The notes under the pieces were generated by a model. That model did not search any database. It worked only from the letters and a program-made list of their open reading frames with translations, and was not told the DNA's origin. The translations under genes were made by a program, and so were the position numbers. DNA of 64,000 nucleotides from Clostridium_AD sp036569345 (lineage in GTDB: Bacteria; Bacillota; Clostridia; Clostridiales; Clostridiaceae): positions 57,940 through 121,939 of the forward strand of contig NZ_DATCQT010000029.1 of NCBI RefSeq assembly GCF_036569345.1, in the 5' to 3' direction. How positions within the stretch are numbered: the first letter of the stretch is position 1; each line of letters starts with the position of its first letter. Of this stretch, positions 7,884-16,864 are shown one piece after another.

Positions 7884-9053
7884 ATGCAGAATGAGGCAAT
7901 GTTAAAAATTATTAATAAATTGGAAGAAAAACTAATAGAAGTACGTCATAATTTTCATAAACACCCAGAGTTATCAAATGAGGAATTTAACACAACGAAG
8001 ACTTTACGTGAACTATTAAACGAGGCTCAAATTCGTATACTTGAGTTACCCTTATCAACAGGATTAGTTGCAGAAGTAACAGGATTTAATAAAGGTCCTA
8101 TTATTGCAATTCGAGGGGATATTGATGCGTTACCTATTAATGAAGAAACAGATTTAGATTATAAATCTGAAGTTTTTGGTAAAATGCATGCTTGTGGTCA
8201 TGATTTTCATACAACTGTTATTTTAGGTGCAGCTTATTTATTAAAAGAGCAAGAGTCAACATTATCTGGGACGGTACGTTTTATATTTCAACCAGCTGAA
8301 GAAATAGGAAAGGGTGCAACAAATGTTTTAGAAACAGGAGCATTATCTGGTGTTGATGCTATATTTGGATTGCATAGCGCACCAGATTTAGCAGTAGGTA
8401 GTTTTGGAACACATGCGGGATCTATGACTGCAGCGGTTGATAGATTTGAGATTAAAATTGTTGGTGTGGGGACACATGCGTCATCACCGGAAAAGGGAAT
8501 AGATCCAATTATTGTTGCAGCCCATATAATTACGGCTTTACAAACAATTGTAAGTCGTAATGTTAGTGCATTTGATCAAGCACTTATTAGTGTTACTCAC
8601 TTGGACAGTGGGAATACATGGAACGTAATTCCCACTACAGCTTATCTTGAAGGCACTGTAAGATCAGTTAATGCTGAAACTCGTGAGTTTATTCCTAAAA
8701 GAATGAGACAAATAGTTAAAGGAATGGCTGACTCATTTGGTGCAACTGCTGAGTTTAAATGGTACTCCGGACCACCAGCAACAAATAACTCGGGTGAGTG
8801 GACGTCTGTAGCATTAGAGGTAGCAAAAGAACAGGGATTTAAAATTGTAGAACTCCCACAAACACTAATTGGTGAAGACTTTGCTTTTTATCAGGAGCAA
8901 ATACCAGGTGCATTTGTAAATATTGGTACAGGTATGTCATATTCACTTCATCATCCTAAATTTACAGTAGATGATGGCGCACTTCTGCCAGGTGCGAATT
9001 ATTTTGCACAACTTGCTAAACGTGTTTTAGTTATTTTAACAGAAAAACAATGA
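7884..9053 (+). CDS. M20D-family amidohydrolase (peptidase M20)
   Basis: Zinc or manganese-dependent amidohydrolase of the group that includes N-acetyl-diaminopimelate deacetylase and indole-acetyl-amino-acid hydrolases. Motifs: RGDIDALP, HACGHDFH with metal-binding residues, the catalytic EE of PAEEIGKGA, LHSAPDLAVG, GEDFAFYQ and LHHPKF. I place the start at ATG 7884 (389 residues), because AAAGGGG at 7868-7874 is correctly spaced; the frame is open 11 codons earlier. Acts on N-acyl amino acids, exact substrate unknown. The next gene, YcsI-like, follows about 90 bases on. Confidence 0.9.
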   Translation: MQNEAMLKIINKLEEKLIEVRHNFHKHPELSNEEFNTTKTLRELLNEAQIRILELPLSTGLVAEVTGFNKGPIIAIRGDIDALPINEETDLDYKSEVFGKMHACGHDFHTTVILGAAYLLKEQESTLSGTVRFIFQPAEEIGKGATNVLETGALSGVDAIFGLHSAPDLAVGSFGTHAGSMTAAVDRFEIKIVGVGTHASSPEKGIDPIIVAAHIITALQTIVSRNVSAFDQALISVTHLDSGNTWNVIPTTAYLEGTVRSVNAETREFIPKRMRQIVKGMADSFGATAEFKWYSGPPATNNSGEWTSVALEVAKEQGFKIVELPQTLIGEDFAFYQEQIPGAFVNIGTGMSYSLHHPKFTVDDGALLPGANYFAQLAKRVLVILTEKQ

Positions 9054-9144
9054 GAGTGAAGGGTGGGTATATGAAATAATATGAAAAATTATTTTCTATG
9101 TTACAATGGATAGTAGAAGAAATTAATTAAAGGAGAGGGTAATA

Positions 9145-9927
9145 GTGAAGTTTAATAATGGAGAACAGGCTAGGAACGAAATAAGACTTGAAAACTGGAC
9201 AGGGCCTACACCAGGTCTAGCTTATGGATATACTCAGGCCAATCTGGTGATATTACCTGCTAAATATGCAATGGATTTTCTTATATTCTGTCAGCGAAAT
9301 CCAAAACCTTGCCCTATTTTAGATATTTGTGAACCTGGAAAATTCACACCTAGTATGATCGCTCCTACGGCAGATATCCGTACAGATATACCCAAATATC
9401 GCGTTTACCGGGATGGAATATTGGTTGAAGAAGTGAATAATATCTTAAATTTGTGGTCTGAGGATTTGGTCTCTTTTCTTCTTGGCTGTAGTTTTACCTT
9501 TGAAAAGGCGCTGTCAGATGCAGAAATTAGTATACGACATATTGAAGAGAATTGTAATGTTCCTATGTATATAACAAATATAGAATGCAATCCAGCTGGA
9601 ATTTTTAATGGACCTACTGTTGTAAGTATGAGACCAATAAAAAAAGAGTTGGTTGAAAAAGCTGTCGCCATTACAGGAAGGTTCCCTAGGGTTCACGGGT
9701 CACCAATACATATAGGAGATCCAGAAAAAATTGGTATAAAAGACATATCAAAACCGGATTTTGGAGATCCTGTAACAATCAAAGAGGGAGAGGTGCCCGT
9801 ATTCTGGGCGTGTGGTGTTACACCACAGGCAGTAGTAATGAATGTCAAACCAGAGTTTGTAATAACTCATGCTCCCGGATGTATGTTTATTTCTGATATA
9901 AAGGATGATGATTTAGCAACATACTAA
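9145..9927 (+). CDS. ycsI: DUF1445 / YcsI family protein (D-glutamate cyclase-like hydro-lyase)
   Basis: 260 residues, full length for the DUF1445 family (B. subtilis YcsI; the mammalian relative is D-glutamate cyclase, which interconverts D-glutamate and 5-oxo-D-proline). Typical segments: WTGPTPGLAYGYTQANL near the N-terminus, NPKPCPILDICEPG, GCSFTFEKAL, RVHGSPIHIGDP and FWACGVTPQAV. The start is GTG at 9145 with AAAGGAGAGGG upstream. In B. subtilis the gene sits with ycsF (pxpA); here a pxpA homologue lies 50 kb away at 60355. Confidence 0.88.
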   Translation: MKFNNGEQARNEIRLENWTGPTPGLAYGYTQANLVILPAKYAMDFLIFCQRNPKPCPILDICEPGKFTPSMIAPTADIRTDIPKYRVYRDGILVEEVNNILNLWSEDLVSFLLGCSFTFEKALSDAEISIRHIEENCNVPMYITNIECNPAGIFNGPTVVSMRPIKKELVEKAVAITGRFPRVHGSPIHIGDPEKIGIKDISKPDFGDPVTIKEGEVPVFWACGVTPQAVVMNVKPEFVITHAPGCMFISDIKDDDLATY

Positions 9928-9990
9928 TAAAAATTAAGACTAAAAATTATAGTCCAACACACTAATGAATTTAAATTTTATGGATAATGA

Positions 9991-10038
9991 AAAGAGTTTC
10001 AAATCAGAATAATTTGATTTGAAACTCTTTTTGTTTTA
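9991..10038 (+). terminator. Terminator after ycsI
   Basis: A perfect 16-bp stem (9991-10006 with 10015-10030), 8-nt loop, then TTGTTTTATTT. Confidence 0.9.
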
Positions 10039-10120
10039 TTTGATCTAGTTGTTCAGACCTCAATATTTTTCTTCAACATGTTATATATGTTAATCTAAAG
10101 AAAATAAATGAAAAATATAC

Positions 10121-10149
10121 TTGACATTGTTTTAGAAGAGTATTAATAT
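10121..10149 (+). promoter_or_regulatory. Promoter of the ABC-ligase-kor operon
   Basis: TTGACA (10121-10126), a 17-base spacer and TAATAT (10144-10149). About 30 bases downstream lies a palindrome AATAC-TAG-GTATT (10178-10190), a possible operator. The remaining leader up to 10277 shows nothing else. Confidence 0.75.
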
Positions 10150-10277
10150 AGTAACAATATATAAACAAACATACTGGAATACTAGGTATTAATCATTCGA
10201 ATAAAATAACAGAAATTAAAATAATCAATTTTTTAATTAAAAATTAATATATTGTTAATTTGAAATGAGGTGAGTAA

Positions 10278-11054
10278 TTGTCAATACAAGCGAAACATAT
10301 CATTAAAAAATACAAAAGTTCTGATAAAAAAGATGATTTTATTGCATTAAATAACGTTTCTTTTGAAGTGAATGATAATGAATTTATTTGTTTACTCGGA
10401 CCTTCTGGATGCGGGAAATCCACTTTACTTAAAATTATTGCAGGATTAATTAATGCTGACAGTGGAAATGTGAAAATAGATAATAAAATTGTAACAAAAC
10501 CAGGGAAAGATAGAGGAATGGTATTTCAAGATTATGCCTTATTTCCATGGTTAACAGTAGAAAGAAATGTAGCATTAGGGTTAGAAATCAGAAAAGAAAG
10601 CAAACAGGAAATAAGGAAAAAGGTTGCTTGGTATATTGAGTTAGTTGATCTAAGAGGGTTTGAGAAATCCTATCCTCATCAACTATCTGGTGGCATGAAA
10701 CAAAGAGTTGCAATCGCAAGGGTTCTTGCAATGAGTCCCAATATACTTTTAATGGACGAGCCTTTTGGTGCTCTTGATGCATTTACAAGAATGAATTTAC
10801 AAGAAGACTTAATGAAACTTTGGAAAAAGCAAAATTTTACTTCAGTATTTGTTACACATGATGTTGATGAAGCTGTCTATTTGGCCGATAAAATTGTTGT
10901 TATGACATCATCACCTGGTGAAATTAAAACAATAGTCCCAGTTGAACTGCCTAGGCCACGAGAACGTACAAGTCAAGAATTTGTTTCCATAAGAAATTAT
11001 GTACTTGAACAATATGGATATAAAGATGAGAGGAATGTTGAATATGAAATTTAA
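10278..11054 (+). CDS. ABC transporter ATPase, SsuB/TauB/NrtD type
   Basis: ATP-binding subunit of a nitrate/sulfonate/taurine-class importer, 258 residues. Walker A GPSGCGKST at 41-49, signature LSGGMKQ at 136-142, Walker B ILLMDEPF at 156-163, then D-loop ALD and switch His in THDVDEA. Start is TTG at 10278, supported by GAGGTGA upstream; no other start fits. First gene of an operon also carrying a substrate-binding lipoprotein and a broken permease. The adjacent CoA ligase and oxidoreductase suggest the ligand is an organic acid (inference). Confidence 0.9.
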   Translation: MSIQAKHIIKKYKSSDKKDDFIALNNVSFEVNDNEFICLLGPSGCGKSTLLKIIAGLINADSGNVKIDNKIVTKPGKDRGMVFQDYALFPWLTVERNVALGLEIRKESKQEIRKKVAWYIELVDLRGFEKSYPHQLSGGMKQRVAIARVLAMSPNILLMDEPFGALDAFTRMNLQEDLMKLWKKQNFTSVFVTHDVDEAVYLADKIVVMTSSPGEIKTIVPVELPRPRERTSQEFVSIRNYVLEQYGYKDERNVEYEI

Positions 11055-12570
11055 TACATTAAAGGAATTAGTAAATGATAGAGCTTCTAAAAGTGGCAAT
11101 AGTATATTCCTTGTTTCTCCCATAAATGAAGAAAGCATAAGTTTTTATGAATTTAAAGAAGAAGTCGATAAAATCGGAGAAATTCTTATTTCTAATGGAG
11201 TTAAAAAGGGAGATAAAGTATCTGTAATTTTGAAAAATGGAATTGAAGCATCAACTAGTTTTTTCGGAATTACAAATATCGGTGGAGTTGTAGTTCCAAT
11301 TAACATTTCCTTAAAAGAAAAAGAGCTCGAGTATTTAATAGTCAATTCAGATAGTAAGTATATTATTACAAATGAAGAGTTTTTAAATTCTATGTTAAGT
11401 GATACTAACATAGTGAGTAAAGTAAATATAGGTAGGGACTTAGTATTGATAAAACTTATAAATCAATTAAGTGATGATTATTGTGATAATAATGAATTAA
11501 CCAAAAAAGATTTAGCTTTAATTCTATATACATCAGGTACCACAGGAAACCCCAAAGGGGTTATGCTAACACATGAGAATTTGCTAGTTGAAGCAGAACA
11601 CATTTCTATGGCACATGGATTAAATAGAAAAGATATTGCTCTTTGTATATTACCACTCTTCCATATTAATGGTTTAGTAGTTACTTTAATTACACCACTG
11701 TTTGTTGGAATTAAAGTAGTAATGCCAGAAAAATTTAGTGTTAGCATGTTTTGGAGATGGATAAATAAATATCGTGTTACTTGGTTTAGTGCAGTTCCAA
11801 CAATTTTGTCTATTATTCTTTCAAAAGAAGTAGATGAAAAGTTAGATTTAAGTTGTATGAGATTTGCAAGATCTGCATCAGCGGCATTACCGATAGCAGT
11901 TATAGAAGAATTTCAGAATAGATTTCATGTTCAAATTATTGAGTCTTATGGAATATCAGAAGGTGCAAGTCAAATTACAACAAATCCAGTACCACCACAA
12001 AAGACTAAGGTAGGATCTGTCGGTTTTGGATTTGGTAATGAGCTAAGGGTTGTTGATGAAAATCTTAATGAACTGCCAGCTTTTAAGCAAGGAGAAATAA
12101 TTGTACAAGGAGATAATATTGCAATTGGATATTATAAAAACGAAATTGCTACAAAAGAAGCTTTTGTTGATGGATGGTTCCATACAGGAGATATAGGATA
12201 TTTTGATGATGAAGGATACTTATTTATATCAGGACGAAAAAAAGAACTTATTAATAGGGCTGGTGAAAAGTTTTCGCCAAGAGAAATCGATGAAGTATTA
12301 TATATGATTCCAGAAGTTGAATTAGCAGCAACTGTAGGAATTCCGAATAATCTCTATGGAGAGGAAGTTGTAGCATACGTTAAGTTGAAAAATAACAAAG
12401 ATTTAGATGTATCTGAAATAATAAATTTTTGCACAGAGAGATTAGCATACTTTAAAGTGCCTAAGGAAATATTCTTTGTAAATGAATTTCCACAAGGACC
12501 AAATGGTAAAATTCAAAGACTAAAATTCAAAAAGATATATGAAGATAATAAAGAAAAATGGGGGGCGTAA
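11044..12570 (+). CDS. Class I acyl-CoA ligase (AMP-binding)
   Basis: Activates a carboxylic acid as acyl-adenylate and then CoA thioester. 508 residues from ATG 11044; AGAGGA sits 9 bases upstream and the gene overlaps the ATPase by 11 bases. P-loop SGTTGNPKG at about 164-172, ESYGISEG (A5), GWFHTGDIGYFDDEG (A7-A8), KKELINRAGEKFSPREIDE hinge, and catalytic Lys in PQGPNGKIQRLKF near the C-terminus. Overall pattern fits medium-length CoA ligases such as oxalate-, O-succinylbenzoate- or fatty acid-CoA ligases, and the substrate cannot be read. Sits between transporter subunits, so it probably activates the imported compound. Confidence 0.88.
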   Translation: MKFNTLKELVNDRASKSGNSIFLVSPINEESISFYEFKEEVDKIGEILISNGVKKGDKVSVILKNGIEASTSFFGITNIGGVVVPINISLKEKELEYLIVNSDSKYIITNEEFLNSMLSDTNIVSKVNIGRDLVLIKLINQLSDDYCDNNELTKKDLALILYTSGTTGNPKGVMLTHENLLVEAEHISMAHGLNRKDIALCILPLFHINGLVVTLITPLFVGIKVVMPEKFSVSMFWRWINKYRVTWFSAVPTILSIILSKEVDEKLDLSCMRFARSASAALPIAVIEEFQNRFHVQIIESYGISEGASQITTNPVPPQKTKVGSVGFGFGNELRVVDENLNELPAFKQGEIIVQGDNIAIGYYKNEIATKEAFVDGWFHTGDIGYFDDEGYLFISGRKKELINRAGEKFSPREIDEVLYMIPEVELAATVGIPNNLYGEEVVAYVKLKNNKDLDVSEIINFCTERLAYFKVPKEIFFVNEFPQGPNGKIQRLKFKKIYEDNKEKWGA

Positions 12571-12575
12571 ATAAT

Positions 12576-13571
12576 ATGAAAAAGAAGATTGTTTTATTAG
12601 TAAGTTTAGTTTTAAGTTTAACTTTAGTACTTATGGGATGCCAAAAGTCATCGAAAAATGAAGCTACCAAAGCAGCTAAAGCAAAAACAATAAAAGTTGG
12701 TTCAATAAGAGCATTAGGAACAATTACACCATATATTTCTGTTGAAGAAGGAATATATAAGAAGCAAGGAATTAATGTTCAAATTGTAGATTTTGCTGAT
12801 GGAGCTGCTCTTATGGAGGCTTTTGCTACTGGTGATATTGATATCGCCTTTTGTGGAATTGCACCAATAGCTACGTGGCAATCGAAGGGAAGTGAACTTA
12901 AGATAGTTGCATCTGCTAATGGTGGAGGGCATGTTATCATTACAAGAAAGGATAGTGGGATAAATTCTATTGCAGAGTTAGCTGGACATAAAATAGCAGA
13001 ACCTAATCCAGGTACTGTAACGGATACATTACTTAGAGATTATATATTACCATCAAGTAAGCTTAAAGTCCCAAAAGATATTCAAATTGTATCGGGATTA
13101 AAACCGGCTGATATGGCTACCGCTCTTACAGCAACTCGTCAAGTTGATGCCGCAATTACCTGGGAACCATTTGCGTCTCAAGCAGAGAGTAAAGATCCTA
13201 ACATTAAAGTATTATATGACGCTGCAAAAGAAATTCAAACAAAAACTGGATCAAAAGCTTTATATCCTGTAAATGTCGTAGCTGCAAGTCAAAAATTTAT
13301 TGATGATAATCCAGCACTTCTAAAATCATTTTTAGCAGGTTATGTAAAAACAGTTGATTTTATTAATAACGATCCTACTGCAAACGACAAAATAGCAAAG
13401 GCATTATCATTAGATAAAGCTATTATAGTAAAAGCAAGAAAACGTGTTGATTATACATATAAAGTAGATGTTCCAGGATCTTTTAAAACCCTTGATTGGG
13501 CACATAATCTTGGGTATCTAAAGGTAGTTCCAAAAGAAAAAGAATTGTTTGATTTAAGATTCTTGCCATAA
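12576..13571 (+). CDS. SsuA/THI5-like substrate-binding lipoprotein
   Basis: Extracytoplasmic ligand-binding protein, 331 residues. Lipoprotein signal peptide with lipobox LVLMGC (Cys22). The NMT1/THI5-like fold begins at KVGSIRALGTITPYISVEEG, with AFATGDIDIAFCGIAP and DAAITWEPFAS as family marks. Start ATG 12576, with GGGGGG at the end of the ligase gene as its ribosome site; the earlier in-frame ATG at 12558 lies inside the ligase end. Distant from the two sulfur-linked SsuA paralogues in this window, so it probably binds a different ligand. Confidence 0.88.
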   Translation: MKKKIVLLVSLVLSLTLVLMGCQKSSKNEATKAAKAKTIKVGSIRALGTITPYISVEEGIYKKQGINVQIVDFADGAALMEAFATGDIDIAFCGIAPIATWQSKGSELKIVASANGGGHVIITRKDSGINSIAELAGHKIAEPNPGTVTDTLLRDYILPSSKLKVPKDIQIVSGLKPADMATALTATRQVDAAITWEPFASQAESKDPNIKVLYDAAKEIQTKTGSKALYPVNVVAASQKFIDDNPALLKSFLAGYVKTVDFINNDPTANDKIAKALSLDKAIIVKARKRVDYTYKVDVPGSFKTLDWAHNLGYLKVVPKEKELFDLRFLP

Positions 13572-13595
13572 TTATTGGCTAGGGAGATGATAAAG

Positions 13596-13988
13596 TGAAA
13601 AAGAAGTTAATGCCAATGTTTCAGACTACGTTATCTATTGCCATATTACTATTGATATGGACTATTGCATCTAATACAGGCATTTTTGGGAGGGTCAGTG
13701 TTAAGGCAAGTAATTCGCTGGTGCATTGCTCCAAGTATTATCCCATACATTGTTAGCGGATTTAAATTAGGGCTTGGATTTGCATGGAGAGTAGTAATTG
13801 CAGCAGAGCTTGTAGGAGTGCCTGACGGCTTAGGTTTTGTATTAAATGTAGGTAGGAACACAGGTGATACGGCAGTTACAATTGTAACGATTATTTGCTT
13901 AGGTGCAATTATGATTATAATGGAACAATTGTTTTTTGCACCAATTGAGAAAATAACAAGGTTTTGGCGTGTTCAAGTATATGAATAG
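13596..13988 (+). pseudogene. Broken SsuC/TauC-like ABC permease
   Basis: Remnant of the membrane subunit. A GTG start at 13596 with GGGAGATGA upstream opens MKKKLMPM, then a one-base loss near 13619 throws the frame. The first membrane helix (TLSIAILLLIWTIASNTGIFG) continues in another frame to about 13690, where the sequence jumps to the coupling (EAA) loop GGSVLRQVI...PSIIPYIVSG, back in the first frame, and runs to 13988. Intact permeases have about 250 residues; roughly 110-130 central residues are missing. The cognate importer should be non-functional unless another permease substitutes. Confidence 0.82.
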
Positions 13989-14005
13989 GGGGAATTATAA
14001 CAGTT

Positions 14006-14227
14006 ATGAGTAATAAATATAATGTTTCAATTGATTTTAATGCGTGTAAGGAATGTGGTTATTGTAAACTTGTTTGTAAAAAGGACGTTTTTGAAAAAGG
14101 AAGCGACTTCAATGAAAAAGGATATAGATCATATAAAGTAGTAAATGCAGATAAATGTGTTGGATGTAATAAATGTTTTTTTGCATGTCCTGATTTTGCA
14201 TTAAAAGTAGAGAAAGTGGAGGATTAA
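14006..14227 (+). CDS. korD: 2-oxoacid:ferredoxin oxidoreductase delta subunit (2[4Fe-4S])
   Basis: 73-residue bacterial-type ferredoxin subunit that passes electrons from the thiamine enzyme to free ferredoxin. Two CxxCxxCxxxC clusters: C14/C17/C20/C24 and C51/C54/C57/C61, though the usual proline after the first cluster's last Cys is Lys. Ends one base before korA. The D-A-B-C order matches korDABC-type enzymes. Confidence 0.9.
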   Translation: MSNKYNVSIDFNACKECGYCKLVCKKDVFEKGSDFNEKGYRSYKVVNADKCVGCNKCFFACPDFALKVEKVED

Positions 14228-14228
14228 T

Positions 14229-15401
14229 ATGAAAAGAATATTTGATACAGGAAATGCAGCGATTACAGAGGCGGCAATAATCGCAGGCTGTGAGGTATAT
14301 GCCGGATATCCAATAACTCCATCAACAGAAATTGCTGAGAATATGTCAAGAAGGCTTCCACAAGTTGGTGGATATTATATTCAAGCGGAAGATGAACTTG
14401 CAGGCTTATATATGTGCCTCGGTGCCTCACTGGGTGGTAAAAAGGTAATGACATCCACATCAGGACCGGGTTATGTCTTATTTTCAGATCCTTATGGTTG
14501 GGGAATAAGTTGTGAAATCCCAGTTGTAATAATTGATGCGCAAAGGGTTGGACCAGTTAGTGGAATTACTGGTGCACCAGGACAAGGAGAATTTTATTTA
14601 AGTAGATATCCAACTCATGGAGGAAACTTTGAAACAATAGTACTTGTACCATCTAGTGTTCAAGAAGCATTCCAGCTTACTATTGAAGCTTTTTATTTAG
14701 CAGAGCGTTTTAGAACCCCAGTAACTATTTTAGCAGATCAGTTAGTAACTGATGGTTGGGAATCCTTTTGTATACCAGAAACCCAGGAAGAAAGAAATGA
14801 AATGGGAATAAAGGTTTTAGAAAGAAAAGTTAATTATGGACCAGTTTTTTATCCAGCAACGGATGAAATTGATATTCCACCAGTTGTACTTGGACATAAT
14901 ACTGGGGCTGCATGTTCCGACTGGACACCAACCGAGGATGGATATGATACAGAAGATCCGGCTGCACATATGAAGCATTCCTATAGATTGGTTTATAAGA
15001 TTAGAAATCATAGAGATATAATTGATCGTCACGAAGAACATTTTCTAGATGGTGATCCAGAACTTATATTAGTTGCTTATGGAAGTCCTGCAAGAGTTGT
15101 GATAAGTGCAGTAAAAAAAGCTAGGGAATTAGGACTTAAAGTTGGTTGTATTAGATTAATTTCTATTTGGCCTTTCCAAGATAAGTTATTCTCTAGAAAA
15201 ACTAAGTATTTATCTGTAGAACTTAACTTTGAGGGACAGCTTGTACGTGAAGTACAAAGGGCTACCTCAAACGGTAGTGAAGTACATTTTTTCGGGAAAT
15301 GTGGTGAACTTCCGTCAGTTAATGAACTAATTGGTGTTATAAAAAATGTGTTAAATAACGAACCTATTGTAACTGAGCAATGGAAATCGGAGGCGTGGTA
15401 A
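14229..15401 (+). CDS. korA: 2-oxoacid:ferredoxin oxidoreductase alpha subunit
   Basis: 390 residues; pyrimidine-binding half plus transketolase C-terminal-like domain of the thiamine-dependent enzyme that decarboxylates a 2-oxoacid to acyl-CoA, CO2 and reduced ferredoxin. Family marks: GNAAITEAAIIAGCEVYAGYPITPSTE at the N-terminus, QAEDELAG, TSGPGYVLFSD and the C-terminal LRLISIWPF-type segment (LISIWPFQDK). Specific 2-oxoacid not deducible (2-oxoglutarate, branched-chain or other). Its TAA overlaps the korB ATG by one base. Confidence 0.9.
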   Translation: MKRIFDTGNAAITEAAIIAGCEVYAGYPITPSTEIAENMSRRLPQVGGYYIQAEDELAGLYMCLGASLGGKKVMTSTSGPGYVLFSDPYGWGISCEIPVVIIDAQRVGPVSGITGAPGQGEFYLSRYPTHGGNFETIVLVPSSVQEAFQLTIEAFYLAERFRTPVTILADQLVTDGWESFCIPETQEERNEMGIKVLERKVNYGPVFYPATDEIDIPPVVLGHNTGAACSDWTPTEDGYDTEDPAAHMKHSYRLVYKIRNHRDIIDRHEEHFLDGDPELILVAYGSPARVVISAVKKARELGLKVGCIRLISIWPFQDKLFSRKTKYLSVELNFEGQLVREVQRATSNGSEVHFFGKCGELPSVNELIGVIKNVLNNEPIVTEQWKSEAW

Positions 15402-16246
15402 TGGATAATTTAGCAAATAAATACCTAAGAGCACAAAAGATACCAAGTACCGCATGTAGTGGATGTGGCTTAGGGCAAGTTCATAAGAAAGTAGTTATGG
15501 CAATTGATGAATTAAATCTTGGAATAGAAGATGTCGTATGGGGAACTGGAATTGGTTGCGCAGGAAGACAGACATTTAATACTTGGAAAGGTGACAATTT
15601 TGCAGGAACACACGGACGTGTGTATGCATTAGCAGCAGGACTTAGAGTTGCATTAGCTCCTGAAAAGAAAATTATATTAACTGTTGGTGATGGTGATGCT
15701 TTTGGTATTGGATTATTACATTTATTACATTGTGCAAGGCGTAATGTAGATATAACAGTAATAGTTGCAGATAATTTTGGATATCAATCAACTGGTGGGC
15801 AATTTGGATATACAACACCTATAGGATATAAGACCGATAGTAGTCCTTATGGTATGAATGAGGCAAATTGGACGCAAAATGGTATTGATATACTTAAAAT
15901 TCTTAAGGATGCTGGTGCTACATTCTTAGCTAGACATACTAGTTTTGAAGGTCAATCCGCAGTTGAAAGTATAAAAAAAGGAATTGAAAATAAAGGTTTT
16001 TCCTTAATTCACGCCCTTTATCCATGTGTTACAAACTTTGGAGGAAGAGCACTCGGAAGTAGAAAACCAGAAGATAGCTATAAATGGTTCAAAGAGATTA
16101 CATTAAAAAAAGATGAGGAAGTTAAAGAAGGTAAAATAGGATTTCATACAGGAGTATATTATGATGGGACGGATACAAGAGTGGAATTCGCAACAAATAT
16201 AAGAGAATTTACTGATAGAATTGAAGGCGGTGCTAAACATGTCTAA
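15401..16246 (+). CDS. korB: 2-oxoacid:ferredoxin oxidoreductase beta subunit (TPP-binding)
   Basis: 281 residues from ATG 15401, with GGAGGCG upstream; the ATG seven codons earlier lies in korA and lacks a site. TPP/Mg motif GDGDAFGIGLLHLLHCARRN and DNFGYQSTGGQ. N-terminal ACSGCGLGQ carries the cysteine pair seen in the KorB family. Works with the alpha subunit at the active site; cytoplasmic. Confidence 0.91.
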   Translation: MDNLANKYLRAQKIPSTACSGCGLGQVHKKVVMAIDELNLGIEDVVWGTGIGCAGRQTFNTWKGDNFAGTHGRVYALAAGLRVALAPEKKIILTVGDGDAFGIGLLHLLHCARRNVDITVIVADNFGYQSTGGQFGYTTPIGYKTDSSPYGMNEANWTQNGIDILKILKDAGATFLARHTSFEGQSAVESIKKGIENKGFSLIHALYPCVTNFGGRALGSRKPEDSYKWFKEITLKKDEEVKEGKIGFHTGVYYDGTDTRVEFATNIREFTDRIEGGAKHV

Positions 16247-16763
16247 ACGCACAGAAGTATTAGTAAGTGGATTTGGTGGACAAGGAGTAGTTCGTATTGG
16301 ACAAATACTAGGAGTTTCTTCAGTTTTAGAAGGCTTATTTACAACTATGCTTGTTAGCCATGGAACGGAGACTCGGGGAGGTTATGTTCGTACTCAAATT
16401 GTTATTTCTGATGAAGTGGTAGATAGCCCTGTTGTTGAAGAACCAACAATTTTTTGCGCTTTATCTAAGGCTGCATATAATAAATTCTATAAAATGGTGA
16501 ATAGCGGTATTATAATTTATGACCCCGCATTCATTACACCAGATAAAAGTATAAATATAATACAAATTCCAATTCCCGCTAGAGATTTAGCTGTTGAAAA
16601 GCTTGGAAATGATATTTTTGCAAACATGATTCTATTTGGTAAAATAATTAAATTTTTAGATGGAAAGATTACAAGAGAACTTGCTATTGAAGCATTAAAA
16701 CAACGTATCCCAAGAATGATAGACGAAAATATAAGGGCATTTGATATTGGGTATTCATTGTAA
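16239..16763 (+). CDS. korC: 2-oxoacid:ferredoxin oxidoreductase gamma subunit
   Basis: 174 residues from ATG 16239, overlapping korB by 8 bases (GAAGGCGG is the ribosome site). Family marks: SGFGGQGVVRIGQILG near the start, HGTETRGGYVRTQ and DSPVVEEP. Completes a four-gene enzyme. No terminator was seen before the next gene, so the esterase downstream is probably in the same transcript. Confidence 0.9.
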   Translation: MSKRTEVLVSGFGGQGVVRIGQILGVSSVLEGLFTTMLVSHGTETRGGYVRTQIVISDEVVDSPVVEEPTIFCALSKAAYNKFYKMVNSGIIIYDPAFITPDKSINIIQIPIPARDLAVEKLGNDIFANMILFGKIIKFLDGKITRELAIEALKQRIPRMIDENIRAFDIGYSL

Positions 16764-16864
16764 TAATGATTAGATTATTAATATTTAAAATATGCGATTT
16801 TAAAATTTAAGATTAATGAAAAAATAAAAGGGAAGGTGTACAAAAATATACGGAGGTGATTTAA

